Assembly (NCBI GenBank): GCA_964450715.1
Contig: CAYVFC010000253.1
Span: 1-5,607, forward strand
Origin: CAYVFC01 sp964450715
GTDB taxonomy: Bacteria; Myxococcota_A; Polyangia; Polyangiales; JAFGIB01
Direction: 5' to 3'
Length of the DNA stretch: 5,607 bases
Below the pieces are notes generated by a model. It searched no databases, was not told where the DNA came from, and saw only the letters and a list, made by a program, of their open reading frames with translations. Shown in pieces: positions 4,845 through 5,607 of the stretch; position 1 is the first letter of the stretch, and each line of letters opens with the position of its first letter. The translations under genes and the position numbers were made by a program.

Positions 4845-5156
4845 ATGAAAGCTCTACAGATTTTCGCGGTGTTGCTGCTGGTCGCCCCGACGAGCGTCGG
4901 CTGCGGCGACGGCGACAAGTGCACGGATGCGGACAGCCGGCTGCGCGAGTGTGACGTTCAGATCGACGACGAATACGTCGGAGATATGTGCTTCTCGGAC
5001 GTCGAATCGTGCGTCGCCGACTGCATTCTTGCCGAGCCCGAATGCGAGGACATCGCGGCACTCTACGACGACGGGGTTTACGACAGCGCGTTCGGGCAGT
5101 GTTCGACCATCTGTTTTCGTGATCACACGAAAACCTCCGGGGAGGCGTCGCCATGA
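4845..5156 (+). CDS. Small cysteine-rich lipoprotein, function unknown
   Basis: The best start is ATG 4845, preceded by AGGAA (4833-4837) with 7-nt spacing; the upstream in-frame ATG at 4806 would put charged residues before the signal. The 103-aa product begins MKALQIFAVLLLVAPTSVGC, a short positive N-region, a hydrophobic core and Cys20 in a lipobox-like SVGC, although position -3 is Ser rather than Leu. It should be exported and lipid-anchored. After a GDGDKC start the mature part is acidic and Cys-rich, with spaced pairs such as ESCVADC and QCSTIC, probably disulphide-bonded outside the cytoplasm. Small single-domain lipoproteins of this style are frequent in Myxococcota-like genomes; none has a role I can name. 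Its TGA (5154-5156) sits inside ATGA, but the ATG of that overlap leads only to a short meaningless frame. Confidence 0.75.
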   Translation: MKALQIFAVLLLVAPTSVGCGDGDKCTDADSRLRECDVQIDDEYVGDMCFSDVESCVADCILAEPECEDIAALYDDGVYDSAFGQCSTICFRDHTKTSGEASP

Positions 5157-5157
5157 A

Positions 5158-5560
5158 ACGGTCGCCACGCCCTACTGCGACACCGACAGCAACAGCTGCG
5201 TGGCCTGCCTGGACAGCGCGCATTGCACTGATTACGACGCGGCTCGCTGCAATACCCTGACGGGGTTGTGCGTGTCCTGTCAGAGCAGCAGCCCCGACTG
5301 CGACAGCGTCCCGGGCCTGCCCGTCTGCAAGCTCCCGGAAGCCGAATGTGTCGAGTGTACCGCGGCCGAGGACGACGCCTGTACCGACGACACCCCCTAC
5401 TGCGACACCGACAGCAACAGCTGCGTGGCCTGCACCGAGAACAGCCACTGCACGGAGATCTCCGCGGCGCACTGCGACGCCGACAGCGACAACACCTGTA
5501 TCGGCTGCACCGAAGACAGCGACTGCGCGCGGTTCGTGGAAACGCCGGTCTGCGTGCGTA
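5158..5560 (+). pseudogene. Fragment of a secreted Cys-repeat protein, no start, 3' end interrupted
   Basis: In the frame of codons starting at 5161, the DNA is open to the right edge and encodes 21 cysteines in about 133 codons. The pattern is C-x(6-7)-C-x2-C-x(5-7)-C, repeated about five times, as in CDTDSNSCVACLDSAHC. Many residues are Asp, Glu, Ser and Thr and almost all codons end in G or C. Such Cys modules occur in secreted or surface proteins of Myxococcota-type bacteria, where they are probably disulphide-stabilised. The Cys pattern begins abruptly just after the lipoprotein stop, with no in-frame signal peptide or convincing start (only a GTG at 5119). It ends at CVR near 5560, where a repeat resembling an IS end starts. 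It lies +1 relative to the lipoprotein frame, so a frameshifted fusion is possible but not needed, because the lipoprotein looks complete. Confidence 0.65.
5170..5433 (+). repeat. Two identical 39-bp copies inside the Cys-repeat fragment
   Basis: Bases 5170-5208 are identical to 5395-5433, both in frame, 225 bp (75 codons) apart, encoding a PYCDTDSNSCVAC module. Identity even at synonymous positions points to recent duplication or gene conversion, and makes the locus prone to deletion by recombination or to assembly collapse. Confidence 0.85.
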
Positions 5561-5607
5561 TTTCGGAGCATCGTGATCGCTCGTTTCGGAGCATCGTGAT
5601 CACCCAT
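5561..5607. mobile_element. Possible insertion-sequence end with 23-bp tandem repeats
   Basis: TTTCGGAGCATCGTGATC occurs at 5561-5578 and 5584-5601, a 23-bp period that continues to the edge. The Cys pattern of the upstream protein stops exactly where the first copy starts, as if the gene were interrupted. Multiple short terminal repeats of this length are typical of IS21-family ends, and the motif (minus strand GATCACGATGCTCCGAAA) resembles such ends from memory. No transposase is in view, so the family is tentative. Confidence 0.45.

Noticed and set aside
5268..5599. Arg-, Thr- and Pro-rich frames at the right end
   Set aside because: They are out-of-frame readings of the repetitive Cys-module DNA.
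4516..5607. Long minus-strand frame ending in a GLEPPTS-like tail
   Set aside because: The tail is the complement of the tRNA T-arm and the rest is antisense to the lipoprotein and Cys-repeat genes. This is a well-known source of false proteins.

Overview
The window looks like the right-hand end of a decayed genomic island in a high-GC bacterium, followed by host flank. The intact ATPase gene and the cysteine-rich genes are strongly GC-biased at third codon positions. A small Cys-rich lipoprotein next to a Cys-repeat protein is a style common in Myxococcota and other former Deltaproteobacteria. That placement is only an inference from style.

Layout, left to right. (1) 1-97: the N-terminus of a serine recombinase on the minus strand, running off the left edge. 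(2) 248-664: a HigA-type antitoxin remnant split by a 195-bp foldback MITE. The element has terminal inverted repeats and a TAA target duplication, and it inserted in frame, so the reading frame stays open. (3) 665-1143: a stretch open on both strands with weak coding signal, not assigned. (4) 1144-1299: the GC-rich 3' end of an unknown gene. (5) 1310-2778: an operator-like array, a sigma70-type promoter and an intact 463-aa AAA+ ATPase of the archaeal-ATPase/DUF234 type with a C-terminal PD-(D/E)XK-like site. (6) 2797-3575: debris, namely a hairpin, the start of a helix-turn-helix gene, an antisense IS66 transposase fragment and a carboxylesterase 3' fragment. (7) 3573-4331, minus strand: an AbiE type IV toxin-antitoxin locus with an intact abiEi antitoxin and an abiEii toxin cut off after about 37 codons. 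(8) 4373-4550: short repeats at 10-bp spacing leading into the 3' 42 nt of a tRNA gene, which reads as an integrase attachment site. (9) 4845-5607: a lipoprotein gene, a Cys-repeat gene fragment with no visible start, and a 23-bp tandem repeat resembling an insertion-sequence end.

Two themes connect the parts. Both recognisable toxin-antitoxin loci keep antitoxin sequence without an intact toxin, as expected of an ageing island. The two intact island genes (the ATPase and abiEi) have the same start-site geometry: a -35 box, 17 bp, a -10 box, six bases, then ATG. This predicts leaderless transcripts, whereas the recombinase and lipoprotein genes carry Shine-Dalgarno sequences. No complete new multi-gene system is visible. 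The strongest unusual items are the in-frame MITE, the attachment-site architecture and the leaderless ATPase/nuclease gene with its operator.
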